From assembly GCA_023443315.1 (NCBI GenBank), contig JAEZVA010000057.1, positions 1-64,000 of the forward strand: a DNA stretch of 64,000 nt. Reading direction: 5' to 3'. Below are positions 1-8,517 of this stretch, piece by piece. How positions within the stretch are numbered: the stretch's first letter is position 1; every line of letters starts with the position of its first letter. The notes under the pieces are model-generated. The model searched no databases, was not told the DNA's origin, and saw only the letters and a list, made by a program, of their open reading frames with translations. The DNA comes from Bacillota bacterium. Lineage in GTDB: Bacteria; Bacillota; Clostridia; Oscillospirales; Ruminococcaceae. The position numbers and the translations under genes were made by a program.

Positions 1-23
1 AGGCAACAAGGAGGGAACACGTT

Positions 24-2576
24 ATGGTCGCGTTTAACAACCGTGTAAGCACCGGCAACGCCGGCGTGGATGAGGCGATTGATTACCTGCGCCTTGGCGA
101 CAACGTCGTGTGGCAGACCGACTCGGTAGACGATTACCGCACGCTTGCGGCGGCGTTTGCTCGTCAGGCGAACAGCGACGGACGCAGGCTTGTGTACATC
201 CGCTTTGGCTCGCATGCCCCTGTGCTGAATGAACACGATGGCGCGCGGGTGTATAAGATTGCGGCGGACGACGGCTTTGAGGCGTTTGCTACCCGAATCC
301 ACGAGATTATCACCGACGAGGGTCGCTTTGCCTTTTATGTGTTTGACTGCTTAAGCGAGCTGTTAACCAGCTGGCACTCCGACCTGATGACTGGCAACTT
401 CTTTAAGATAACCTGCCCCTATCTGTTCGAGCTCGACACGGTGGCGTACTTTGCCATCCTGCGCAGCCTGCACACCAACGATACGATTGCGCGCATTCGC
501 GAAACCACGCAGGTGCTCATTGACCTGTACCATGTGGACGAGAGCTACTACATCCACCCACTCAAGGTGTGGGAGCGGTATTCCCCCACCATGTTTTTGC
601 CCCACCGTTTGGGGGAGGACGGCGTGGTGTCTATTACCTCCAGTGCCGAGAACGCGGCTTTGTTTTGGCAGCACACCCCGTCCAATGAACGGCTTGACTA
701 CTGGGAGGTGACCTTTCGCGAGGCGCAGGCGGCACTTTCGCGCCCCGAATGGGAACAGTCCGACACCAAGGAGTTGATATTAAACCTGCTCATCGGCAGG
801 CATGCGCGCATCCGCGAGCTGTGTGGCCGGTACTTTACCCTAGCCGACCTGCTAAAGATTAAGCGCAGGCAGATTGGCACCGGGTTTGTGGGCGGCAAGA
901 CGGTGGGCATGCTGCTTGCGAGAAAGATACTGCAAACCGAAAACGGCGCGCTGTTTCGCCCCTTGCTCGAGCAGCACGACTCGTTCTATCTGGGTTCGGA
1001 TGTGTTTTACACCTACATCGTGCAAAACGGCTGGTGGCGGCTAAGGGTAAAGCAAAAGACTCCCGAGGGCTACTATAAGCACGCGCCCGAGCTGCGCGAA
1101 AAGCTGCTGCAGGGGCAGTTCCCCGCCGCGATGCGTGAGCAATTTTTGCAGATGCTCGAATACTTTGGGCAGTCGCCCATCATCGTGCGCTCAAGCTCGC
1201 TGCTTGAGGACGACTTTGGCAATGCGTTTGCGGGCAAGTACGAGAGCATCTTCTGCGCCAACCAAGGCACGCCGGAGGAACGCTACCTTGCGTTTGAACA
1301 GGCGGTGCGCCGCGTGTACGCGAGCATGATGAACGAGGACGCGCTCGCCTACCGCCAAAGCAGAGGGCTGCTGGACCGCGACGAGCAGATGGCGCTGCTG
1401 ATACAGCGCGTGTCGGGCGACTACCACGGCGAGCTGTTCTTTCCCCACCTTGCGGGGGTGGGCAACTCCTCCAATCTGTACGTGTGGGATAAAAGCATTG
1501 ACATGAGTGCCGGAATGCTGCGCCTAGTGTTTGGGCTTGGTACCCGCGCGGTGGACAGGGTGACGGGGGACTATGCGCGCATCGTGTGCCTTGATATGCC
1601 CACCCGTCCCCCGCTGATTGCCCATGGCGACGAACGCCGTTTTTCGCAGCACAGCGTGGATGTGATAGACCTTGCCGAGAACGCGCTGGTGTCAAAGCCG
1701 CTCGACGAGGTGCTGAGTGTGGACATCCGCACCGACCGCGGGCTGTTTGCCGAGCCGGATTACGACGCGATGCGTGCGCTGCGCGAGCGCGGCATGCGCC
1801 CCAAAACAGTGCCTTACCTGCTGGGGTTTGAGCGACTGCTGTCGGCAACGCGGTTTCCAGAAGTCATGCGCCAGATGCTTGCGCAGCTTAGCGGCGTATA
1901 CGATTACCCCGTAGATATTGAGTTTACCGCAAACTTTGATGAGCAGGGCGGCTTTCATGTTAATCTGGTGCAGTGCCGCCCGCTGCAAACCAGAGGGCTT
2001 GGTAAAACCGTCGAGATGCCGCGCATGACAAACACCGACGACTGCATTGCGTGGTCAAACGGCTCGTTTATGGGCGGCAATGTGCGCCTTGCGCTTGACT
2101 ACGCGGTGTACATTCATGCCGACAAATACCTTGCGCTGCCCGAGCGGGAGAAGTATGCGGTTGCAAGGCTAATAGGCGTGCTGAATACCGCGCTAAAGGG
2201 CAAAGGTTTTATCCTAATCGGTCCCGGACGGTGGGGAACCACCACGCCGTCCCTCGGCGTTCCCGTTCGGTTTTCGGAGATAAGCAACTGCGCCGTGCTG
2301 TGCGAGGTGGCTTCGCCCACCGAGGGCATGATGCCAGAGCTTTCGTACGGCAGCCACTTCTTTCAGGACCTGGTGGAGACGGGCATCTTCTACGCGGCGG
2401 TGTTCGGCGGCTCAGGGCAGGCGGGGCTGAATGCGGAGAAGCTGACTGCAGAAAGCAACCTGCTAACCGAGCTTGCGCCCGATGCCGCAGACTACGCCGA
2501 GGTGGTGCACGTCGCCGACACAAAGGGAACGCAGATCTACTCCGATACCGTCACCCAGCGTCTGGTGTGGCGTTGA
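24..2576 (+). CDS. PEP/pyruvate-binding domain protein with degenerate RecA/KaiC-like N-terminus
   Basis: An 850-residue protein. Residues about 1-230 resemble a RecA/KaiC-type fold, but the Walker A position reads GDNVVWQTDS, so the P-loop is lost and this half is probably not an ATPase. Residues about 280-660 match the PPDK/PEP-synthase nucleotide-binding domain: a GGKTVGM segment near 290, then IVRSSSLLEDDFGNAFAG and a closing VQCRPLQTRG. The phosphohistidine swivel and PEP-binding barrel of real PEP synthases are absent. Instead there is a C-terminal region (about 660-850, with GKGFILIGPGRWGT) that I cannot assign. A complete PEP synthase reaction is therefore unlikely; a regulatory or phosphotransfer role is inference. 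The start has an AAGGAGGGA site upstream. Confidence 0.8.
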   Translation: MVAFNNRVSTGNAGVDEAIDYLRLGDNVVWQTDSVDDYRTLAAAFARQANSDGRRLVYIRFGSHAPVLNEHDGARVYKIAADDGFEAFATRIHEIITDEGRFAFYVFDCLSELLTSWHSDLMTGNFFKITCPYLFELDTVAYFAILRSLHTNDTIARIRETTQVLIDLYHVDESYYIHPLKVWERYSPTMFLPHRLGEDGVVSITSSAENAALFWQHTPSNERLDYWEVTFREAQAALSRPEWEQSDTKELILNLLIGRHARIRELCGRYFTLADLLKIKRRQIGTGFVGGKTVGMLLARKILQTENGALFRPLLEQHDSFYLGSDVFYTYIVQNGWWRLRVKQKTPEGYYKHAPELREKLLQGQFPAAMREQFLQMLEYFGQSPIIVRSSSLLEDDFGNAFAGKYESIFCANQGTPEERYLAFEQAVRRVYASMMNEDALAYRQSRGLLDRDEQMALLIQRVSGDYHGELFFPHLAGVGNSSNLYVWDKSIDMSAGMLRLVFGLGTRAVDRVTGDYARIVCLDMPTRPPLIAHGDERRFSQHSVDVIDLAENALVSKPLDEVLSVDIRTDRGLFAEPDYDAMRALRERGMRPKTVPYLLGFERLLSATRFPEVMRQMLAQLSGVYDYPVDIEFTANFDEQGGFHVNLVQCRPLQTRGLGKTVEMPRMTNTDDCIAWSNGSFMGGNVRLALDYAVYIHADKYLALPEREKYAVARLIGVLNTALKGKGFILIGPGRWGTTTPSLGVPVRFSEISNCAVLCEVASPTEGMMPELSYGSHFFQDLVETGIFYAAVFGGSGQAGLNAEKLTAESNLLTELAPDAADYAEVVHVADTKGTQIYSDTVTQRLVWR

Positions 2577-2612
2577 CTATGAGAAGCAAGCAATGGAAGG
2601 GAAGAGATACGG

Positions 2613-3491
2613 ATGTATGAACTGATACAGGCGGGCGAGCGCACCTGGTATATCGACTGCCCCGCCAAGATGGGGCTGTATACCCCAGACGGCAAGCACG
2701 CTTACCTAATTGACAGCGGCAACGACAAGGATGCGGCAAAAAAGGCGCTGCGCCATATCGAGGCACTGGGTCTTACTCTTATGGGCATTGCAAACACCCA
2801 TTCCAACGCCGACCACGCGGGCGGCAACGCGTTTTTGCAGCAGAAAACGGGCTGCAAAATCATCTGCACCCCGCTTGAGAACGCGTTTATGCGGTTTCCC
2901 GAGCTAGAGCCGTCCTTCTTATATGGCGGCTACCCCTGCAAGGAGCTACGCAATAAATTCTTAATGGCGCCACCCTGCCAACCAGACGCCGAAACGCAGG
3001 ACGCGCTGCCCGAAGGGCTAACCAGCATCCGTCTGCCGGGGCACTTTTTTGATATGGTGGGCTACCAAACGGCGGACGGGGTCTTTTTTGCGGCAGACAG
3101 CCTGTTTGGCGAGCACACCCTAAACAAGTACCATCTGGCGTTTTTGTACGACGTGCGCGCGTTTTTTGAAACGCTCGACCTGCTGGGAACGATACAGGCG
3201 ACGCTGTTTGTGCCATCCCACGCCCCTGCGTGTACCGATTTAACGCCGCTCGTTGAGGCAAACCGCACCAAGATACAGGAGATTATCGGCGTAATCCTTA
3301 CCATCTGCCAAACGCCGCTGATGTTTGAAGATGTGCTAAAGCAGTTGTTTGACCATTTTAGCTTGACGCTTGATTTTAACCAGTACGTGCTTGTGGGCAG
3401 CACCCTGCGCTCCTATCTATCCTATCTGCACGACGAGGGCAGGCTTGATTGTATTTTCGAGCAAAACCACCTGTTGTGGAAAACAAAATAA
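2613..3491 (+). CDS. Metallo-beta-lactamase-fold hydrolase
   Basis: A 292-residue protein of the MBL superfamily, probably a cytosolic metal-dependent hydrolase. The metal motif at residues 63-68 reads HSNADH, so the second histidine of the usual HxHxDH is asparagine. A downstream GHFFDMVG gives another metal histidine, AADSLFG supplies the bridging aspartate, and VPSHA the last histidine. Residues about 210-292 form a helical, winged-helix-like tail. It starts 36 bases after the previous gene behind GGAAGGGAAGAG and ends at a terminator. The substrate is unknown; this subfamily is usually only named MBL-fold hydrolase. Confidence 0.85.
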   Translation: MYELIQAGERTWYIDCPAKMGLYTPDGKHAYLIDSGNDKDAAKKALRHIEALGLTLMGIANTHSNADHAGGNAFLQQKTGCKIICTPLENAFMRFPELEPSFLYGGYPCKELRNKFLMAPPCQPDAETQDALPEGLTSIRLPGHFFDMVGYQTADGVFFAADSLFGEHTLNKYHLAFLYDVRAFFETLDLLGTIQATLFVPSHAPACTDLTPLVEANRTKIQEIIGVILTICQTPLMFEDVLKQLFDHFSLTLDFNQYVLVGSTLRSYLSYLHDEGRLDCIFEQNHLLWKTK

Positions 3492-3497
3492 AAAATA

Positions 3498-3543
3498 AAA
3501 CAGTCGTCCATAGCCAAAACGAAAAAGGCGGACGGCTGTTTTT
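3498..3543 (+). terminator. Intrinsic terminator after the MBL gene
   Basis: AACAGTCGTCC (3499-3509) pairs with GGACGGCTGTT (3530-3540), one G-U pair, and the 3' arm runs into TTTTT. It closes the two-gene unit that starts at 24. Confidence 0.8.
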
Positions 3544-3617
3544 GCGTAGAATAGCATCTGAGTGCCTGCACATACTATACTTAGGCGTTTTTAACGACGA
3601 AAAACGGGAGGAATGCT

Positions 3618-3857
3618 ATGGCTACGCAAAGCGCATATTTTCAGGTAGAAAACCTCAGCGGCAAGCGGGATGTAAACAGAATTAAGCAGGGGCTTGACAC
3701 CATATCAGGGGTTACCTCGGTCAGCGTGAACGCAGGCAGCGGACGCGTAGCGGTGGATTTTGACGATACCGCCACCGGCACCGATGCCATTAAGGGTACG
3801 CTCGACGATATGGGTTTTGCCTTTTGCATCGCGTCCGCGCCGCGCAGCACCAATTAA
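3618..3857 (+). CDS. Small HMA-like domain protein without CxxC
   Basis: A 79-residue protein with the beta-alpha-beta pattern of heavy-metal-associated (HMA) domains: YFQVENLSGKRDVNRIKQGL, then GVTSVSVNAGSGRVAVDFDD, then AIKGTLDDMGF. The CxxC metal-binding loop is missing (the position reads LSGKRD), and the only cysteine is in FCIAS near the end. It may be a fold relative that does not carry copper. CGGGAGG lies upstream, and two very small genes follow. Confidence 0.7.
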   Translation: MATQSAYFQVENLSGKRDVNRIKQGLDTISGVTSVSVNAGSGRVAVDFDDTATGTDAIKGTLDDMGFAFCIASAPRSTN

Positions 3858-3881
3858 ACATCCCCACAGGAGGAGTACGCA

Positions 3882-4016
3882 ATGCCAAAGGACAGTCAAC
3901 CCGATAAAAAGCGCGTAAGGGTGCGCAAGGCAAACGGACAAACCCCGATTACACGAGAAAACCAAAACCAAAACAAGAACGCAAAAAAGCAGTCGGTGCC
4001 AAACAACGACGTATAG
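3882..4016 (+). CDS. 44-residue Lys/Asn/Gln-rich small protein
   Basis: ATG at 3882 has a perfect AGGAGG at 3868-3873. The product has 44 residues, is strongly basic and polar, and begins MPKDSQPDKKRVRVRKANG; the tail has an Asn/Gln/Lys run. There is no transmembrane segment and no known motif. It may bind nucleic acid given its charge, but nothing in the sequence proves it. The strong SD and the tight position 24 bases after the HMA-like gene support translation. Confidence 0.6.
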   Translation: MPKDSQPDKKRVRVRKANGQTPITRENQNQNKNAKKQSVPNNDV

Positions 4017-4052
4017 AAGCGGTTTTGATGTTGGGAAAGGATAAACACTATT

Positions 4053-4205
4053 ATGGCTAAGGCAGGCATGAGAAGACCCGACCCAAAAGAACCCCACGGC
4101 ACAGAAAGCAACCGCAAAACCCACATCCCCAAAAATGATCTGCGCCCGGTGCCCGAGTTGCAGGGCGGGGCAAAGCACTCAAAAAAGAAGGCGCCGCCCG
4201 GCTAA
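4053..4205 (+). CDS. 50-residue basic small protein
   Basis: ATG at 4053 follows GGGAAAGG with a 12-base gap. The 50-residue product begins MAKAGMRRPDPKEPHG and ends in KKKAPPG. It is rich in Pro, Lys and His and looks disordered. I think similar small proteins occur in other Clostridia, but I cannot give a family name. It is the last gene before a bidirectional terminator. Confidence 0.55.
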   Translation: MAKAGMRRPDPKEPHGTESNRKTHIPKNDLRPVPELQGGAKHSKKKAPPG

Positions 4206-4209
4206 AAGC

Positions 4210-4240
4210 AAAATCCCCGATACCGCGTATCGGGGATTTT
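4210..4240. terminator. Bidirectional intrinsic terminator
   Basis: A perfect 13-bp stem, AAAATCCCCGATA (4210-4222) and TATCGGGGATTTT (4228-4240), with a CCGCG loop. A and T tracts on both sides let it serve the plus-strand small genes and the minus-strand gene that ends at 4250. Confidence 0.85.
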
Positions 4241-4249
4241 GTTGTGCGG

Positions 4250-4696
4250 TTAATAATATGAAAGTTCGCTCATCAAAGCGGCCATAGCGCCACCCGCTAT
4301 AATGGTAATTAGAATTGTGAGGGCAGAGACGATGATGCTGATGATTAGCACCGCTCTGGCATAGTTCTTTTTGTTGGGGTTTTCGGTCGAGCCAAACGCC
4401 CACACGAGTAGCATAATAAAGCCAACTAGGGGGATGCAGGCAATCAGCATCATGCCGATATAGCTGCCTGTGGATAGCACCGGCGCGGTTGCCGCAGCGG
4501 CTGTGGGGGCGCGGTAGGCGGGTTGCTGATAGACCGGTTGCTGGTAAGCAGGCTGTTGATACTGTGGCGGCGGTGGTGGAGGTGGTGACGGCGGCATAGG
4601 GGAGCTCCCCGCCGAGACCGATGCGCCGCAACTGGGGCAGAACATTCCGTCTGGGTCAAGCGGTGCGCCGCAGGATGTACATACGCTGTTTGACAT
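4250..4696 (-). CDS. Zinc-ribbon, proline-rich two-helix membrane protein
   Basis: A 148-residue protein. Residues 1-25 form a zinc ribbon (CTSCGAPLDPDGMFCPSCGA). A Pro/Gln/Tyr-rich linker with repeated YQQP units follows, and then two hydrophobic helices, near residues 80-105 and 118-140. The start at 4696 is chosen because AGGAGG sits 9 bases upstream; an ATG 18 bases further up overlaps that SD and is unlikely. This layout is common in Firmicutes membrane proteins of unknown function. Zinc binding is inferred from the four cysteines. Confidence 0.75.
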   Translation of the reverse strand: MSNSVCTSCGAPLDPDGMFCPSCGASVSAGSSPMPPSPPPPPPPQYQQPAYQQPVYQQPAYRAPTAAAATAPVLSTGSYIGMMLIACIPLVGFIMLLVWAFGSTENPNKKNYARAVLIISIIVSALTILITIIAGGAMAALMSELSYY

Positions 4697-4878
4697 TTGT
4701 GTGTTCCTCCTCATCGTGCTTTTTGCTTTTATGACTGAAAGAAAAACGGCAGAAAACGTCGCTTATACTTATCTTTGTTTAAGAACTGGGCAGAAAATCA
4801 AGCAAACGCTTTGATTTAAGCGGTTTTGCGAAGATTTTTGTCCCCATTTCTAACAAAGATTAGCATTTATTATTTGAA

Positions 4879-4907
4879 AGTGTAGCATACAATCCTATAA
4901 TTTACAA
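4879..4907 (-). promoter_or_regulatory. Promoter facing the zinc-ribbon gene
   Basis: On the minus strand TTGTAA (4907-4902) and TACACT (4884-4879) are 17 bp apart. The transcript would have a leader of about 175 bases before the gene at 4696. It overlaps a plus-strand promoter-like sequence. Confidence 0.45.
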
Positions 4908-5060
4908 GATGATTGCAGGGCATCTTGCGTTTTACGGCATGTACCGTTACAAGGTAGTGTTGCGCTATACAATAAATACGTTTGGCTAAAAGCGGTTAGA
5001 CTTGTTGTCGCTTAACAATACTACTTCATTTATTTTTAAGCGGGTAAAAGCAGGAGCGCC

Positions 5061-5098
5061 ACAAAAAACAAAGGAGACGGCAATGGTCATCTCCTTTG
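5061..5098 (-). terminator. Terminator of the ABC exporter operon
   Basis: Read on the minus strand, CAAAGGAGA and TCTCCTTTG form a 9-bp stem (5098-5090 with 5077-5069), followed by TTTTTTG. It lies just past the last permease gene. Confidence 0.85.
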
Positions 5099-5113
5099 CT
5101 TTATAAAGCTTGC

Positions 5114-6265
5114 TTATTGGTCGGATGTACTTTTGTAACGAGAGATTGCAAGAGAAATACTGATAAACGCGACGGCAAAGGCAAACTGAACCAGCATCGC
5201 AGTGACGCCCTGTTGGGTAAAGCCGTCAGACATCTGTTTGATGGCGTTTACATACCAGTAGGTGGGGGTAAAGCTTGCTATGCGCTGAACCGTTGTGCCC
5301 AGCAGCTCCTGCGGAACAAACACGCCTGAGATAAAGCATAGCCCTAGTGCCATCACATTTGCAATTGCCGATTGCGCGTTCTTGGATTTTATCAGGTTTC
5401 CGCAGAACAGGCTAAGGGCAAGGCAGACAAGCGTGTAAACAAACGAGTTAAGCAGCAGTGGCACAATGGTTTTTGTGCTGATCTCATCGGGGTACAGTAT
5501 AAACCCAAACCCGCACATCACAGCCCAGGTAACCGCGGCAAACACCATGTTGCCCAGCACAAGCTGCAGGTTAAAGCTAAGGTTTTTAATCGGGGAGGCA
5601 TAGTTGCGTCGTTTGATATCGTTTTTCCCGAACACCATCATAATCGAGGTAACGCCAAGAACCATTATGGCCATAATCGAGTAGGCATAATAACGAAAAT
5701 AGTACAGCAGACTTTCGGATCTTTTAATCTTCTGATTTGTGGATATCCCAACGTCGGCTCCCTTTGCAAGGTCGCCCGTGATATACTGTGCAAGCTCCTG
5801 CGCACTAAGCTCGGGTAGCGCCTTGTTGTAAAGCGTGGCAAGGGATAGGTAGCGGCTAACCAGATAATCCACCTGTACCGAGGAGCTGGAGTCGGGCGAG
5901 ACGGATTTTTGCAGCGGACTTGCGTTCTCGCCGCTTAAAAAGGAGTCGGAAAACCCTTTGGGGATGCGCAGGATGTAGCTGACCTCGCGAAAGAAAAGCG
6001 CGTCCATCAGTTGGTTCTTTTCGGTTCCCACATCCTTTACAACAGCGTGCTTGCCCAGATAATCTGCAAACTGTTCAGCAAACTCTGCGCCGGTGTCTTC
6101 GTTGATGATGGCAATGCTGATTTTTGTCTCGGTAAAGTCTTCGATGGCCGTTGTGGGAGAAAAGTTGGTAAACATCGCAGCAAGTGCGACAAACACAACG
6201 AGATAAATTAACATCTGAGGCAGGTTTTTTTGTATGATCTTAAAATACACCTTAAAGACTTGCAT
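5114..6265 (-). CDS. ABC-2 type transporter permease (second subunit)
   Basis: A 383-residue integral membrane protein of the ABC-2/DrrB-like family. There is one N-terminal helix (about 15-37), a large extracytoplasmic domain (about 40-190), and a block of five or six helices from about 200 to 375. The SGVFVP...TPTYWYVNAI segment is typical of these exporters. Its start overlaps the end of the upstream permease by 14 bases, so translation is coupled. It probably pairs with the 6252-7391 product as a heterodimer. The substrate (drug, peptide or lipid) cannot be read from the sequence. Confidence 0.88.
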   Translation of the reverse strand: MQVFKVYFKIIQKNLPQMLIYLVVFVALAAMFTNFSPTTAIEDFTETKISIAIINEDTGAEFAEQFADYLGKHAVVKDVGTEKNQLMDALFFREVSYILRIPKGFSDSFLSGENASPLQKSVSPDSSSSVQVDYLVSRYLSLATLYNKALPELSAQELAQYITGDLAKGADVGISTNQKIKRSESLLYYFRYYAYSIMAIMVLGVTSIMMVFGKNDIKRRNYASPIKNLSFNLQLVLGNMVFAAVTWAVMCGFGFILYPDEISTKTIVPLLLNSFVYTLVCLALSLFCGNLIKSKNAQSAIANVMALGLCFISGVFVPQELLGTTVQRIASFTPTYWYVNAIKQMSDGFTQQGVTAMLVQFAFAVAFISISLAISRYKSTSDQ

Positions 6266-7391
6266 ACTTCTGCCTCCTCATTACAACAAATACAATTAAG
6301 AAGAACACACCCGAAAAGCCGAACAGCAGCCCGATGTTTAAGAAGAACCGGTCAAGGGTATCGTAGTAGTACAGCGCATAAAACGCGTCCGCCACAAGGT
6401 TTGCCGGGTTTAAATAGGAAAGCAGGGGCACGTTTTTTGCTATGATGTACTTCATATCCACATACATTAAACCCGCAAGGAACGTGCTTACCATCGAGAT
6501 TCCGATTAAAATCGCAACCTTTATGCCCTCGCGGCGTTTGAGTAGTGCGCCCACCATGGCACCGAATGAAACACCCAGCGTAGTGCCTGCCGTGCAAGCC
6601 AGCAGGATATATCCAAGACGGTCGCCAAACTGTATACCAATCACAAGTGCTAGGTACACAATCAAAAGCAGGACGGAAATCAGTTGAACAAACAGCGTGG
6701 CGGTTAGCGACGCACCAAACAGCTTCAGCTTATGCACGGGCACAAGGTTGTTGCGCGCTGCAATGTCAGACTGGTTTGCCTGAACGCTTGTAACGCTGGT
6801 CATCCCCTGAAAGCTACCGTACATACATGCCATTGCAATCAGTGCAAAGTAATACACCACCGTGTTGTCGGGTACCGAGGCGCCCAGCGGAACATCGGTT
6901 ACATACTCTGCCTGCTCAAACTCTTCCTGCATCAAAAGGGCAAATGCGGCGGGATTTTTCATTGCAATGGCGGTGTAAGCGCTTTTTAGCTGCACATAGC
7001 TGTCGGCAAAGCTCTTTATAATGGTTTGGTAGATGCCGGTGTCGCTCACGGTAACCGAAAGGTCGCCGCTGTCGCTCATTGTTAAAACACCGGTTACGGA
7101 CTTGCTGTCAAGCAGCCTTTTTGCCTCCTGCTCGTCGCACAGGGTAATGGTAAACATCCGCTCCTCGCCCATGGTGGCGTCAAGCGCGGTTTGAAACGCC
7201 TCGTCGCTTTGGTAGGCGTCGTTGTCAACCACGGCGACGGGGATTTGGCTGAAGGTCTCGTTGGCACTAAGGTTTGAGAATGCCATACCAAACAGCGTCG
7301 CAAGCAGTATGGGGAATGCAGCGCTCCAAAACAGGGTGGAAACGTCGCGGGCAATACAGCGCAGGCGGTAGATAAAGATATGCCAAAACAT
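6252..7391 (-). CDS. ABC-2 type transporter permease (first subunit)
   Basis: A 379-residue permease with the same plan as its neighbour: a first helix near the N-terminus, an extracytoplasmic domain of about 170 residues, and a C-terminal membrane block with GLMYVDMKYI and YLNPANLVADAFYALYYY. The ATG at 7391 is chosen because AAAGGAGGGA lies just upstream; an open frame further up lacks an SD. It sits 13 bases after the ATPase gene in one operon. Confidence 0.88.
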   Translation of the reverse strand: MFWHIFIYRLRCIARDVSTLFWSAAFPILLATLFGMAFSNLSANETFSQIPVAVVDNDAYQSDEAFQTALDATMGEERMFTITLCDEQEAKRLLDSKSVTGVLTMSDSGDLSVTVSDTGIYQTIIKSFADSYVQLKSAYTAIAMKNPAAFALLMQEEFEQAEYVTDVPLGASVPDNTVVYYFALIAMACMYGSFQGMTSVTSVQANQSDIAARNNLVPVHKLKLFGASLTATLFVQLISVLLLIVYLALVIGIQFGDRLGYILLACTAGTTLGVSFGAMVGALLKRREGIKVAILIGISMVSTFLAGLMYVDMKYIIAKNVPLLSYLNPANLVADAFYALYYYDTLDRFFLNIGLLFGFSGVFFLIVFVVMRRQKYASL

Positions 7392-7404
7392 GCGTTTCCC
7401 TCCT

Positions 7405-8340
7405 TTAGTCTCTAAGCTGTTTGCCGGTAATCTCAAGGAATACGTCGTTGAGTGTGGGCAGCTCGCAGAAGATCTTGCCGTAGCCGACGCCCTCACGCTT
7501 TAAATACTCCATTACGTCATACAGGCTGCTGCGTGAACGCTGGCTTTTGATGTGAATGACCGAGCCGTCACATCGCGCGCTGCTGATGCCCGGCAGAGAG
7601 CGGATGCCCTGCTCTATGGTTTCGCAGTTTACGCCAAACACCTCGACGGTTATCTTCTCGCCTGTGTTAATCATCGCCTTGAGCTCATCCTTGGTGCCGG
7701 CGGCAACGATGCGTCCCTTATCCATAATCGCAATGCGCGAACAGATCTGCTCAACCTCCTCCATGTAGTGGGAGGTATAGATGACGGTAGCGCCTTCGCG
7801 GTTTAGGCGCATAATGCCTTCGAGTATGGCGTTGCGGCTCTGCGGGTCTACCGCCACCGTCGGCTCGTCAAGGATAATTAGCTTTGGCTTGTGCGCGATG
7901 CCGCACGCAATGTTAAGCCGGCGCAATAGACCGCCGCTGAGCTTTTTGGGGTAGAACTTGCGAAAATCATCAAGCCCTACAAAGTCTATGGCCTCTTCTA
8001 CGAGTTCTTCCCGTTTCTTGTTGTCGGTTACATACAGCCCGCAGAAGTAACGGATGTTCTCGAGAACCGTCAGCTCCTCAAACACCGCGACGTTCTGCAT
8101 GATGATGCCGATATCGCGCTTTAAGTCGTATGCGGCTGGCGACATCGCTTTGCCGAACACCTCAATCGAGCCCTTGTCGTATTTCAGTAGTGACAGGATG
8201 CAGTTGATTGCCGTGGTCTTGCCCGAGCCGTTGGGACCCAGCAAGCCGAAGATCTCGCCCTCATGAACCTCTAGGTTCAGATGGTCCAGTGCAATTAAAT
8301 CGCCGTAGCGCTTAACGAGGTTTTGTGTTTTTACCACCAT
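7405..8340 (-). CDS. ABC transporter ATP-binding protein (ABC-2 exporter)
   Basis: A 311-residue ATPase that powers the two downstream permeases. It has Walker A GPNGSGKT (near residue 37), a Q-loop at IIMQNVAVF, a signature LSGGLLRRL, Walker B KLIILDEPTVAVDP and the H-loop in YTSHYMEE. The signature departs from LSGGQ, as is common in ABC-2 drug/antibiotic exporters. Residues 220-311 form the usual small C-terminal domain. It is the first gene of the operon and lies divergent from the two-component system, which may control it. Confidence 0.92.
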   Translation of the reverse strand: MVVKTQNLVKRYGDLIALDHLNLEVHEGEIFGLLGPNGSGKTTAINCILSLLKYDKGSIEVFGKAMSPAAYDLKRDIGIIMQNVAVFEELTVLENIRYFCGLYVTDNKKREELVEEAIDFVGLDDFRKFYPKKLSGGLLRRLNIACGIAHKPKLIILDEPTVAVDPQSRNAILEGIMRLNREGATVIYTSHYMEEVEQICSRIAIMDKGRIVAAGTKDELKAMINTGEKITVEVFGVNCETIEQGIRSLPGISSARCDGSVIHIKSQRSRSSLYDVMEYLKREGVGYGKIFCELPTLNDVFLEITGKQLRD

Positions 8341-8451
8341 CGTTCATTTCAACCCTTTCAAACTATTGTCGGTATGACCCTATTGTAGCGCACAGCGGCA
8401 CCCGTTTACAGTGAGTATGCTCCAACATGCACATGACAGATGTAATGCCTG

Positions 8452-8480
8452 TTGTGACAAAAGATAGTTTGTGGTACTAT
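8452..8480 (+). promoter_or_regulatory. Promoter of the two-component operon
   Basis: TTGTGA (8452-8457) and TACTAT (8475-8480) are spaced by 17 bp, 37 bases before the kinase start. The 177-base divergent gap also holds a weaker minus-strand -10 (ATTGTA at 8382-8387) for the ABC operon. Confidence 0.65.
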
Positions 8481-8517
8481 TTTGGGTGAACAAATTCGTT
8501 TCATGGAGGTGTGCCGC

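Larger units (their letters stand above)
4874..5100 (+). ncRNA. Possible orphan intergenic RNA made of serial hairpins
   Basis: The 417-base gap 4697-5113 has no convincing gene. On the plus strand TTGAAA (4874-4879) and TATAAT (4896-4901) are 16 bp apart. Downstream come small hairpins in a row: CAAGATG/CATCTTG, ACGG/CCGT, TAGTG/CGCTA, AAGCG/CGCTT, and then the terminator stem at 5069-5098. No ORF follows this promoter before the oppositely oriented ABC gene. An RNA of about 190 bases is inference only. Confidence 0.3.

Noticed and set aside
1180..1848. A 222-codon open frame on the minus strand inside the first gene
   Set aside because: Lies opposite a well supported coding region, has no SD, and its product is Arg/Pro/Cys-rich as expected for a GC-rich shadow frame.
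2231..2620. A 129-codon plus-strand frame at the end of the first gene
   Set aside because: Overlaps the coding frame that ends at 2576, with Arg/Gly-rich composition and no homology that I recognise.
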